A stretch of DNA of 6,432 nucleotides from Desulfurococcales archaeon (GCA_021158735.1 JAGGUC010000100.1:1-6432); one strand, 5' to 3'. Counted from the stretch's first letter, positions 1 through 5,797 are shown. Translations and numbers: made by a program. Notes: a model not told the origin generated them from the sequence alone.

Positions 1-401
1 AATTTTGCAGCTAGTTCCGGAATAGTGTAACCAACTGCCTCCTTAACATCGACTATAATTAACTTAACATTAAGTAACTCAACCAGCTTTCTTACAGTAC
101 TTAAGCACTTCTCAGAGTACTCAGGTACTCCTAAGTTTATGTATATAGCCAGTAAGCTGAAGTCAAGCGCTTCTGCTAATTTAGTAAGTACGGTAAGTAG
201 TGTTGAGCTGTCCTTACCACCAGATACAGCTACTAAAACCCTCCAACCCTTACTAATGAGCTTGTATCGCCTTATGGTTTTCTCAACTTTCTTCTCAATA
301 AACTCCGTGAAATGCTTTCTACACAGTACTAACCTAGCATAGGGCAGTGACGCAACAGCCTTATCACCACAAATACTGCACCTAACCACCTGAGACAACA
401 C
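1..401 (-). CDS. ttuA: TtuA/Ncs6-family tRNA 2-thiolation enzyme, N-terminal part (cut by left edge)
   Basis: PP-loop ATPase family that adenylates a tRNA uridine and replaces its C2 oxygen with sulfur. About 133 N-terminal residues are visible; the rest lies left of base 1. Numbered from GTG 401, a zinc-finger-like Cys8-X2-Cys11 ... Cys27-X2-His30 opens the protein, as in TtuA/Ncs6/TtcA relatives. The PP-loop SGGKDS follows at 60-65, and a Rossmann-like strand (LLAIYINLGV) comes next. The Fe-S cysteines of TtuA would lie past the edge. The start is uncertain: GTG 401 (GAGGTG at 411-406, 4-base spacer), TTG 398 (7-base spacer) or GTG 389, which has no clear Shine-Dalgarno. Every choice overlaps the end of the upstream ubiquitin-like gene, so the two are probably co-translated. 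That neighbour is the expected sulfur donor, which strongly supports the TtuA/Ncs6 assignment over an unrelated PP-loop ATPase. The exact modified position (U34 or U54) cannot be decided here. Confidence 0.9.
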   Translation of the reverse strand, partial: MLSQVVRCSICGDKAVASLPYARLVLCRKHFTEFIEKKVEKTIRRYKLISKGWRVLVAVSGGKDSSTLLTVLTKLAEALDFSLLAIYINLGVPEYSEKCLSTVRKLVELLNVKLIIVDVKEAVGYTIPELAAK

Positions 402-588
402 GGTACACCTCTAGTAAGTCCCCATCAACGACCTCCTCATCTTCAACAACAACTTCACCATTTTTAGTAACAACGTACTCGTCAGGGCTCAAGCCCAGCT
501 TATTTAAGACTTTCCTAACAGTGGCCTTACCCTCAATTTCTAAGACCCTCTCTTCCCCTCCTGGCACGATTCTTACTCTAACCTGCAT
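382..588 (-). CDS. Ubiquitin-like sulfur carrier (TtuB/SAMP/MoaD-ThiS type) with C-terminal Gly-Gly
   Basis: A 68-residue beta-grasp protein. It opens with a strand (VRVRIVPGG), has a second strand and a helix (ATVRKVLNKLGLSPDEYVV), then acidic strands, and ends in VVSGG with Gly67-Gly68 at the very C terminus. In this family an E1-like enzyme adenylates the Gly-Gly tail, which is then thiocarboxylated to give sulfur for tRNA thiolation or is conjugated to lysines like ubiquitin. The next gene downstream, overlapping its stop, is a TtuA/Ncs6 thiolase, so a tRNA-thiolation carrier is the best reading. Molybdopterin (MoaD) or thiamine (ThiS) use is less likely because no partner genes for those pathways are visible. 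The ATG start at 588 has GGGGGTG at 599-593, 4 bases ahead. No E1-like gene is in the window. The family call is firm and the specific role is inferred from context. Confidence 0.88.
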   Translation of the reverse strand: MQVRVRIVPGGEERVLEIEGKATVRKVLNKLGLSPDEYVVTKNGEVVVEDEEVVDGDLLEVYRVVSGG

Positions 589-592
589 TCAG

Positions 593-599
593 CACCCCC
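593..599 (-). promoter_or_regulatory. Shine-Dalgarno site of the ubiquitin-like gene
   Basis: GGGGGTG lies 4 bases before ATG 588 on the minus strand and can pair through GGTG with the 3' end of archaeal 16S rRNA (CACCUCC). It supports this start and implies a leadered transcript. Confidence 0.5.
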
Positions 600-664
600 A
601 ATCACATGATTCTATCTCTACTCTTGCTTAGCAATTAATGCCCTTCTCAACAATTAATCTAGAG

Positions 665-675
665 CACTTAAATTC
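665..675 (-). promoter_or_regulatory. Possible TATA box for the ubiquitin-like/ttuA operon
   Basis: GAATTTAAGTG on the minus strand lies in the 98-base gap between the glycosyltransferase stop and ATG 588. A start about 25 bases downstream would give a leader of roughly 55 bases, compatible with the Shine-Dalgarno site. Two copies of CAATTAAT (plus-strand sense, 632-639 and 651-658) lie further downstream and could be alternative AT-rich elements. Read-through from the upstream gene is also possible. Confidence 0.3.
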
Positions 676-686
676 AGTGCTACAAA

Positions 687-2282
687 TTAGCTTACTGCAA
701 TAACAGCATATAGTGGTATGCTAGGCTGTACTTTAACTACGTAAATGTAATCTATCTTAAAGCACTTAAGTAGCAGGTACTTCTTAAGAAGCTTAAGCAC
801 ACTCTTGTCAGGCTTAACGATAATTACTGCCTTAGTGCCCGGCTTCAACCTATCTATAAATCCCTTTAAAGACCTAGCTGAGCCTCCAACACTCACCCCC
901 TTCACTAACTTCATGTCCGGTTCTGGATGAAGACCCTCGAGAACTGCCAGGAGATAGATCATCCAAAGTACTTGATCACGCTCGCCAATATCTATGAAGA
1001 GAGGTACGTCATCACCATAAGTTGACTTAATGTCCTCTATGGTACTTAAGAAAACCTCATTAGTATATTTACGTGTGCTCATGAACTTATAGACTCCAAG
1101 GAGATTCATGAAGGGCCATGCAAGTATGAATCCAGCAATAATTAGTACAGCTAGTACCGTCGTACGGTACCTCCTGAAGCACCTAAGAGCATACGACCAT
1201 AGAGTGCGGAGTGACTCAGCCATTAATAAGTACGTAAGAGGGAGTAGCTGTTGCAGATAATGCGGTCCCCAAGCAAACCCAAATGGGTTCAGAGTCATTA
1301 CGCCCTTAGTACCTACTGCTAAAATCAATATACTGATTATCAAGTATACTAGCAGTGTTCTAGCAAGTTTAGACTTAATAACACCTGCAGCCACCGTGAC
1401 AGCGGCTACTACTGCAAATATGTAGAAGGCGACAGAAGTAAGCAAGTATGGAAGTGTAATCATCGGCACGCCAGAAGCAAGTCCTGAAGCATACTCAACA
1501 CTAAGAAATGAAATTCTCTTAATATATGTAGGTAGGGTCAGCCCGCCACTTAGACCTGTCCATTTTGCACGAAACATGAAGGTCAGTGAGCCTAGAGGAA
1601 CAACTATATTGTAAATCACCATATTCACGTAGCCAACCAAGAAGCCCAGCAGTAAGTACTTAAAGTTGCGGAGTAGGTCTTGGGTGAAGCCCCTACCTAA
1701 ATACATGTGTAGAGCTAGCAGGAGTCCAGCATATGAAGCAAGCACTGATGGATGGGACTGAAGTGAGAGTCCCAGGCAGGCACCTGCAGTAAGCCAGTAG
1801 GGCTTCCTACCTGACTCAAGAGCCTTTAGTACTGCATATAATGTAGCTGTAAGAAAGAGTGGCATGAGGCTTGCCGACCACGCTACATGACTTGATACGA
1901 GTATGTGCATTGGTGAGAAGGCAAGTAATGCGGCTGCTAGGAAGGAGGTGTTCTTATTTCCTGCAAGCTTTAGTGAAACAGCATAAAGTAATGGTACAGC
2001 TAATGCGTTAGCAAGGGCTACGAGGAGTCTGAAAGCTGTAATGGAATTAACTAGCGCATACGCTGCAGTAGCTAAGTAATTGTAGAGTGCTCCGATAAAT
2101 GGAGCATTATTAATTAGTGGTCTAGTCCCTAACTCAATTATAGTATATGCCCTTAAGTTTTCCCCTAATTCATCAAACCTGAATACAGGGTACTGCATGA
2201 GATAGGGCAACCTCAGCACTAGAGCTAAAATAAATAGCAGCATGTAAGTCGCATAACTTTTACCTCGACTTTCTGTCCTCAT
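687..2282 (-). CDS. GT-C fold membrane glycosyltransferase (PMT/ArnT-like), multi-pass
   Basis: A 531-residue membrane protein with about ten or more hydrophobic segments up to about residue 398, then a soluble tail of about 130 residues. The N-terminal helix (about 11-30) is followed by a loop carrying R-F-D-E (35-38). An acidic pair there is the hallmark of GT-C enzymes, which move sugars from polyprenyl-phosphate carriers onto protein or lipid outside the membrane. Other family-like segments are NNAPFIGALYNYL (58-70), SSHVAWSASLMPLF (130-143), LSLQSHPSVLAS (172-183) and GPHYLQQLLPL (339-349), the last resembling the R-Y-L-L-P-L-L-P segment of PMT_2 proteins. The tail (about 400-531) has alternating strands and helices and probably faces outside. 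Donor and acceptor cannot be told from sequence. The ATG 2282 start has a weak AGGT site 7 bases upstream. No other surface-glycan genes are nearby. The fold class is likely and the exact substrate unknown. Confidence 0.75.
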   Translation of the reverse strand: MRTESRGKSYATYMLLFILALVLRLPYLMQYPVFRFDELGENLRAYTIIELGTRPLINNAPFIGALYNYLATAAYALVNSITAFRLLVALANALAVPLLYAVSLKLAGNKNTSFLAAALLAFSPMHILVSSHVAWSASLMPLFLTATLYAVLKALESGRKPYWLTAGACLGLSLQSHPSVLASYAGLLLALHMYLGRGFTQDLLRNFKYLLLGFLVGYVNMVIYNIVVPLGSLTFMFRAKWTGLSGGLTLPTYIKRISFLSVEYASGLASGVPMITLPYLLTSVAFYIFAVVAAVTVAAGVIKSKLARTLLVYLIISILILAVGTKGVMTLNPFGFAWGPHYLQQLLPLTYLLMAESLRTLWSYALRCFRRYRTTVLAVLIIAGFILAWPFMNLLGVYKFMSTRKYTNEVFLSTIEDIKSTYGDDVPLFIDIGERDQVLWMIYLLAVLEGLHPEPDMKLVKGVSVGGSARSLKGFIDRLKPGTKAVIIVKPDKSVLKLLKKYLLLKCFKIDYIYVVKVQPSIPLYAVIAVS

Positions 2283-2370
2283 GAGTAATACCTACTGGGC
2301 ACTAATTGACCACTCCTAATTTCCAATACTAAATAATGTGACCACGCAATATATTCTTGGTGATGTAAAA
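2283..2370. promoter_or_regulatory. Divergent promoter region between glycosyltransferase and helical protein
   Basis: The gap contains one AT-rich block, AATACTAAATAAT at 2325-2337, that reads as a weak TATA box in both directions. Leftward it would start transcription around 2303, giving the glycosyltransferase a leader of about 20 bases. Rightward it would start near 2358, which falls inside the coding region if GTG 2338 were the start and so favours GTG 2371 for the rightward gene. No stronger element is visible. Confidence 0.3.
2359..2364 (+). promoter_or_regulatory. Shine-Dalgarno site favouring start GTG 2371
   Basis: GGTGAT matches the archaeal ribosome-binding consensus and sits 6 bases before GTG 2371. 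The upstream in-frame GTG 2338 has no such site and abuts a TATA-like block, so this site decides the start. Confidence 0.45.
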
Positions 2371-2880
2371 GTGGGTGAGCACGAGAGGAAGCAGTGGGCA
2401 TCAGGAAGTAAGGATGCAGAGGAGGTCAGGGAGATACTTAAGGCCGTTTCAGAATTCATTGAAGGACTTAAGGAACCCATAAAAGAGTTCCTAGACATGA
2501 TGTTGTCGTCACTAGATGGTAAGAAGTTAGGTGAGGAAGTAGCTAAGTTCTACCGCGAGCTTAAGGAAAGCGGCATGCCTGAAGACATGGCTAAGGACAT
2601 GGTTAAGGAATTCTTCAAAAAGAGACTTGAGTCAGCACCTAGTCTGGGGAGCCTCATAGAGACCCTTAAGCAGGCTATGAGCAAGCCTCACAGAAGACCT
2701 GACATATCCATGATAATGCGGGGAGGAATCAAGGATGTGAAGGAAATAGATGAGTACATCAAGCTGCTTGAGGAAGTGGGTAAGATTAGGCCAGAAAAAG
2801 AAGAGAACATAAAAAGAATAATCAGCATTCTTAAGAACATTAAAGAAAGAAAAGAGAAGGAAGAGGAGAAAAAGGAGTAG
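2371..2880 (+). CDS. Uncharacterised charged, all-helical protein
   Basis: I do not recognise this family. From GTG 2371 it has 169 residues; an in-frame GTG at 2338 would add 11 residues but lacks a ribosome-binding site. The protein is rich in Lys and Glu, contains no cysteine, and has no signal peptide or membrane segment. It reads as a row of amphipathic helices: about 14-45, 50-65, 69-83 (after GMPEDMAKDM), 88-97 and 118-169. A short Pro/Arg-rich turn (KPHRRP, about 104-109) and a glycine pair (MRGGIKDV) separate the N-terminal helices from a C-terminal coiled-coil-like segment ending in a run of Lys and Glu (KERKEKEEEKKE). It is probably cytoplasmic and may be a scaffold or protein-binding factor, but that is a guess. 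It is divergent from the glycosyltransferase and 61 bases ahead of a separate promoter. The coding call is secure from length and codon use; function is unknown. Confidence 0.8.
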   Translation: MGEHERKQWASGSKDAEEVREILKAVSEFIEGLKEPIKEFLDMMLSSLDGKKLGEEVAKFYRELKESGMPEDMAKDMVKEFFKKRLESAPSLGSLIETLKQAMSKPHRRPDISMIMRGGIKDVKEIDEYIKLLEEVGKIRPEKEENIKRIISILKNIKERKEKEEEKKE

Positions 2881-2901
2881 GAATAATTAAATAATTAATT
2901 A
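2881..2901. repeat. Short AT-rich tandem repeat (ATAATTAA x2)
   Basis: ATAATTAA occurs twice back to back (2883-2890 and 2891-2898) right after the stop of the helical-protein gene and before the next TATA box. It may be part of a terminator or an upstream promoter element. The following T run (2903-2908) could release the upstream transcript. It may equally be plain AT-rich spacer. Confidence 0.3.
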
Positions 2902-2910
2902 CTTTTTAAC
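2902..2910 (+). promoter_or_regulatory. TATA box of the winged-helix/membrane-protein operon
   Basis: CTTTTTAAC resembles the crenarchaeal TATA consensus. Its centre is about 26 bases before 2933, which would give a leader of roughly 9 bases before ATG 2942. The inverted repeat at 2924-2936 overlaps the predicted transcription start. Confidence 0.4.
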
Positions 2911-2923
2911 TTAGTAAAACCCC

Positions 2924-2936
2924 TTACACCCTGTAA
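2924..2936. promoter_or_regulatory. Inverted repeat TTACA-CCC-TGTAA, candidate operator
   Basis: Perfect 5-base arms around a 3-base spacer lie just downstream of the TATA box and over the predicted transcription start of a gene encoding a winged-helix protein. Binding here would block RNA polymerase, the usual arrangement for an archaeal autorepressor. The arms are short, so chance is possible. Confidence 0.3.
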
Positions 2937-2941
2937 AAGGT

Positions 2942-3415
2942 ATGGTGGGTTTATTGAGTGAAGATGTTGAAGAGAGGCTGAGTAGACTTGAGGAAATACT
3001 TACTAGGGTGTTAGATAGACTTGAGTCAATTGACCATTACCTTACTGCTTTAGGAATAAGTGATGATGTACTCTCAAGTGCTTTTAAGTTGGTAACTACC
3101 TTCTCTCTCCCAGCTACTGCAGCGCTTGAGGCGGCTAGGAGAACTGTCGAGGCAGTGAGGTCCTTGGGACGTGCTGACTCAATAAGTAAGTCAGTTATTG
3201 AGGTGCTGTCGAGTTGCGAGGAGCTGAGTATTTCTGAGATTACACGCCGTGTTAGGGTGCTGAGAGGAAGGGCTTCTAGAAGAATTATTCGGGAGAGGCT
3301 GGCAAGGCTTGAAAAGAAGGGTGTGGTAGTTAATATCGGTGGTAGCAGGCCTCGCTATGTCCTGACCGCATGTCTTAAAAAAGAGAAAGAAAGGATCAGT
3401 ATTGGTGAAGAATGA
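2942..3415 (+). CDS. Coiled-coil plus winged-helix DNA-binding protein, probable transcription regulator
   Basis: A 157-residue protein with two parts. Residues about 6-35 form a heptad-like coiled coil (EERLSRLEEILTRVLDRLESI), a likely dimerisation segment, followed by a helical linker to about 78. Residues about 82-145 look like a winged helix: a first helix (ISKSVIEVLSS), a second (SISEITRRVRVL), a strongly basic recognition helix (ASRRIIRERLARLEKKG) and a beta wing (VVVNIGGSRPRYVLT). It should bind DNA in the cytoplasm and may regulate its own operon through the inverted repeat in front of it. It overlaps the next gene, a small membrane protein, by ATGA, so the two are co-translated and may form a membrane-linked regulatory pair. 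ATG 2942 is used; TTG 2954, with GGTGG 5 bases ahead, is an alternative. The fold is fairly clear, but the ligand and targets are unknown. Confidence 0.72.
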   Translation: MVGLLSEDVEERLSRLEEILTRVLDRLESIDHYLTALGISDDVLSSAFKLVTTFSLPATAALEAARRTVEAVRSLGRADSISKSVIEVLSSCEELSISEITRRVRVLRGRASRRIIRERLARLEKKGVVVNIGGSRPRYVLTACLKKEKERISIGEE

Positions 3416-3708
3416 GCAGTTTGAGGTCTGCCTACGTAGCTCTAGTTATTTTAGGATGGGTCCTACTGTTATTACTTAAGCTTACTGGGCCGTTTATTAC
3501 CTTCAAACTCAAGACCTGGTACAGATTCCGGAAGTATAGGTCAGAATTTAAGAGGGTGCTTAAGAAGGAAGGTGTTCCCGGTGACGTGACTACTGAGCTA
3601 GCGGTCGAGTACGCTGGGTTCTTGAAGAAGTTCAGTAGTGAACTCAAGTTAAGGAACTTACTGAAGACGTTCAGTATGTATAGAGGTCGTCACGGTGGTA
3701 CCACCTGA
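3412..3708 (+). CDS. Small single-pass membrane protein of unknown function
   Basis: A 98-residue protein whose start ATG overlaps the stop of the winged-helix gene (ATGA), with GGTGA at 3404-3408 three bases ahead. One hydrophobic helix at about residues 7-24 (AYVALVILGWVLLLLLKL) is followed by a strongly basic stretch (FKLKTWYRFRKYRSEFKRVLKK), which by the positive-inside rule would keep the C-terminal 70 residues in the cytoplasm. The rest is predicted helical, with an amphipathic segment about 62-90. I do not recognise the family. The tight coupling to a DNA-binding protein suggests joint function, for example anchoring or sensing, but this is inference. The gene ends 2 bases from the stop of the convergent MetE-like gene. 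Confidence 0.75.
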   Translation: MSSLRSAYVALVILGWVLLLLLKLTGPFITFKLKTWYRFRKYRSEFKRVLKKEGVPGDVTTELAVEYAGFLKKFSSELKLRNLLKTFSMYRGRHGGTT

Positions 3709-3712
3709 CCTC
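3683..3712. repeat. Dyad symmetry at the junction of two convergent genes
   Basis: GAGGTC (3683-3688) and GACCTC (3707-3712) are perfect complements that enclose the 12-base palindrome GGTGGTACCACC (3694-3705). An RNA from either strand could fold into a stem with an internal bulge. It covers the last codons and stop of the rightward gene and the 2-base gap to the leftward gene. There is no U-tract, so it is not a classical terminator, but it may separate the convergent transcripts. Confidence 0.35.
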
Positions 3713-4742
3713 AGGGGCATGTACTAGTCCTCCTCAGCGGTATTGCCGTTAGCCCTCTCCTCTTCAGCTCCTCCCTAAGTGATATTACAGCGTCAATCAT
3801 AGACTTGAGCTTCCTCCTAGCTACAGCCCTAGGCAAATACCTCATGCCTGAGTCAGGGTTTACGTAAATGCATTCAGGGTGAACGTACCTCATAGCCTTC
3901 CTGACAGCTCTAATGATTTCGTCAGGCTCCTCAACCCTGTATGCCTGCACGTCCACAACGCCTATACCGACCTCCTTATTGATTCCGTCCAGAACCTTGA
4001 GGTACTTGAATGAGTAGCCAGCAAGCCCTAATGTCAGTTGACTGACCTCTAGCTCATCGAAGAAGGGCTTGAGCCGTTCGTAACTATAACCATAGATGTG
4101 GAGCCCGACCTTAATGTTAACTCCCTTAACAGCCTCGTTGATAGCCTCAACACAGGACTCAAGGTCGAGGGGTGCGGACAGGAGCGAGGTCTCGTTGAGC
4201 TGAACGTACTCAGCACCTGCTTCCTCAAGATTCTTGAGCTCCCTATTGATTATCTTAGCTAAGTCGAACATGAGTTCCTCCCTACTGCTGTAGTACTCAT
4301 TAAATGACCAGTCAGTCGCAGTAGCAGGTCCGGTTATCGTGACCTTAACTATTCTTGACCTGGCGACCTCCCTCAAGTGAAGGTAGTCACTAACTAAAAT
4401 AGGGCCTAAGTACCTCAACTTATCTACGGCCACGGGCTTCATGACATAGTGATTACCCCACATCCTCACAGGCCCGTAGAACTTAAAGCCATAGATCTTC
4501 TTCACTAAGTATTCAGTAACGGGGTCCCTCCTAACCTCTCCGTCCGTAGGTATGTCAATACCCAGATCCTCGAGCTCCTTAACCACTAAGGCCACCGCAT
4601 CGTTGTGGGCTTCCCTCAGAAGCTTAAGCCTCTTCTTGTTCTCATACATCTTAAGTCCTCTACTGAGTGCCCTCAGCCACACGGGCTTCGGGTAAGACCC
4701 CGTTAATGCAGTAGGAAGTACTGGTAGCTCAGCAGCACCCAT
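3711..4742 (-). CDS. MetE C-terminal-domain-like protein with degenerate zinc site
   Basis: A 343-residue TIM-barrel protein related to the catalytic C-terminal half of cobalamin-independent methionine synthase, which moves a methyl group to homocysteine. Family motifs are clear: TGSYPKP (14-20), PTDGEVRRD (65-73), TITGP...DWS (about 135-146) and AEYVQLNET (177-185), which replaces the usual Q-I-D-E-P. The zinc site is altered. The expected H-x-C is H215-I-Y217, and the expected N-P-D-C-G is N-P-D-S298-G. The position of the glutamate ligand also shows no acid (TLGLAG), although that residue is less constant in archaea. The few cysteines present lie elsewhere. Ordinary methionine synthesis is therefore doubtful; it could be a partner subunit or a methyltransferase of different chemistry. 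ATG 4742, with GGGTGA 4 bases ahead overlapping the stop of the upstream N-domain-like gene, is preferred over TTG 4754. Both genes should be co-translated. Confidence 0.85.
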   Translation of the reverse strand: MGAAELPVLPTALTGSYPKPVWLRALSRGLKMYENKKRLKLLREAHNDAVALVVKELEDLGIDIPTDGEVRRDPVTEYLVKKIYGFKFYGPVRMWGNHYVMKPVAVDKLRYLGPILVSDYLHLREVARSRIVKVTITGPATATDWSFNEYYSSREELMFDLAKIINRELKNLEEAGAEYVQLNETSLLSAPLDLESCVEAINEAVKGVNIKVGLHIYGYSYERLKPFFDELEVSQLTLGLAGYSFKYLKVLDGINKEVGIGVVDVQAYRVEEPDEIIRAVRKAMRYVHPECIYVNPDSGMRYLPRAVARRKLKSMIDAVISLREELKRRGLTAIPLRRTSTCP

Positions 4743-4746
4743 GCAG

Positions 4747-4752
4747 TCACCC
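4747..4752 (-). promoter_or_regulatory. Shine-Dalgarno site of the MetE C-like gene
   Basis: GGGTGA on the minus strand contains the TGA stop of the upstream gene and sits 4 bases before ATG 4742. It points to termination-coupled translation and argues against the TTG 4754 start, which lies upstream of it. Confidence 0.5.
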
Positions 4753-5769
4753 AATCAGCCTAGTCAGTAGTGCGAACCCCCTGGCAGTCCTGCCTAACCT
4801 CCTCAACTTCCTCACAGCAATTACCTCAGGCAGCGGGTCTAGCGGGGCGTTATTACCTATGTATACCTCCCTGACACCTAAGCTTAGAACCTCCTCTATC
4901 TCATCCCTCATTACGAGGATCTTTTCAAGAACCGTTGTCCGGGCGTCAATCATGCCTAAAGCCACCTTCCTAACACCCAATTCCTTAATCACTGCCAAGG
5001 GGGACTTGCAGGACCTATAGTCCACCCCTAAAAGCACCTTACCCCCGGTCAGCAGATCACCAACAAGATCTACGACATCACCTAAGTCCCCGAAGTACGT
5101 CATGACCCACGCAGGAGAACCTAGGCTACCTAAGAGTTCCATGACCTCACTGACGCCCACCCGCTTGACCTCCCTACTTATGGACTTACTGACAAGTACT
5201 GGCTCATGAAGCTCTATCACAGCATTAGGAACCTTACTTAAGATCATTCTGATGAGGGGCTCGAGAACCTCAGTACACCACGCGTGGATCAGCCTGCCCA
5301 TGTCGTGGTAGTACTCATCGATAGAGAAGGTAGCCAGTGTCAGGGGTCCTGGGAGGGGCTGCTTAATTACGTATTCATCACTGAATACTTCCCCAGCCTG
5401 AACTGAGGAGAGGTGCAGCCAGTCAGGTATGGGTACGTTATCTTTAAGCCTCAGCCTCGATTTGATTAAAGGCGCCTTAAAGTAGAACGTACACTCAAAA
5501 AACCTTGTGAGTTTACCGGGTTCGACCCCCTCAACATACTGTATTAAGGGATTGAAGAGGTCGTCATACCTGAACATCCCGTCAGTAAATATACGTATTC
5601 CAAACCCTCTGAGCATCTCAAATAACTTGCGCGTGTACTCACGTATACCTGACTCAAGTGTTCTATATGTGATCCATCCCAGGCTGAACCTAGTGTAGAG
5701 CTTAGCCAGCTTAAAAAACCTCGGGAACGACCCATTCAGTGCGGCCTTAACTACTAACGTACTCCCCAC
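4747..5769 (-). CDS. MetE N-terminal-domain-like protein
   Basis: A 340-residue TIM-barrel protein of the MetE/UROD superfamily that resembles the non-catalytic N-terminal half of methionine synthase. Visible motifs are NGSFPR (12-17), FTDGMFRYDD (61-70), LPGPLTLATFS (139-149), IELHEP (185-190), MTYFGDL (223-229), LGMIDART (271-278) and IGNNAPLDPLP (304-314). T-Y-F-G and G-(V/M)-I-(N/D)-x-R are typical of the N domain rather than the zinc-bearing C domain, and H-x-C is absent, as expected there. In bacterial MetE both halves are one chain of about 750 residues; split N and C genes in this order are known in Sulfolobales. The next gene, 4 bases downstream, is the C-like half. GTG 5769 is the only plausible start because an in-frame TAG lies directly upstream. 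A TATA box 26 bases ahead implies a leaderless mRNA. Possible roles are folate or methyl-donor binding, or structural support. Confidence 0.8.
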   Translation of the reverse strand: MGSTLVVKAALNGSFPRFFKLAKLYTRFSLGWITYRTLESGIREYTRKLFEMLRGFGIRIFTDGMFRYDDLFNPLIQYVEGVEPGKLTRFFECTFYFKAPLIKSRLRLKDNVPIPDWLHLSSVQAGEVFSDEYVIKQPLPGPLTLATFSIDEYYHDMGRLIHAWCTEVLEPLIRMILSKVPNAVIELHEPVLVSKSISREVKRVGVSEVMELLGSLGSPAWVMTYFGDLGDVVDLVGDLLTGGKVLLGVDYRSCKSPLAVIKELGVRKVALGMIDARTTVLEKILVMRDEIEEVLSLGVREVYIGNNAPLDPLPEVIAVRKLRRLGRTARGFALLTRLIG

Positions 5770-5790
5770 CTAAGAAATCATAGAATTCCA

Positions 5791-5797
5791 CCATAAA
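5791..5797 (-). promoter_or_regulatory. TATA box of the MetE-like operon
   Basis: TTTATGG on the minus strand is centred about 26 bases before GTG 5769, the standard archaeal spacing to a transcription start. This implies a leaderless transcript for the N-like gene. It faces away from the promoter at 5833-5840. Confidence 0.42.

Noticed and set aside
139..342. Plus-strand open frame of 67 residues
   Set aside because: It lies wholly antisense to the thiolase gene, whose PP-loop and zinc motifs are clear.
2316..2498. Minus-strand open frame of 60 residues
   Set aside because: It is antisense to the start of the helical-protein gene, low in complexity (Ser-rich), and has no ribosome-binding site.
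2881..2941. AT-rich gap as a possible origin or tRNA-like element
   Set aside because: It is only 61 bases and is explained by a promoter and short repeats; no cloverleaf or clustered origin boxes are visible.
3432..3647. Minus-strand open frame of 71 residues
   Set aside because: It is antisense to the small membrane-protein gene, which has an overlapping start and sensible topology.
4743..4754. TTG 4754 as start of the MetE C-like gene
   Set aside because: The ribosome-binding site GGGTGA lies downstream of this TTG and 4 bases before ATG 4742, so ATG 4742 is the better start.
5507..5735. Two open frames of 63 residues, one on each strand
   Set aside because: Both fall inside the MetE N-like gene in other frames, and their sequences show no recognisable motif.
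3711..5769. Reading the two MetE-like genes as one gene broken by a frameshift
   Set aside because: Each half has its own start and a ribosome-binding or promoter signal, both are full domain length, and split N and C genes are known in related archaea.
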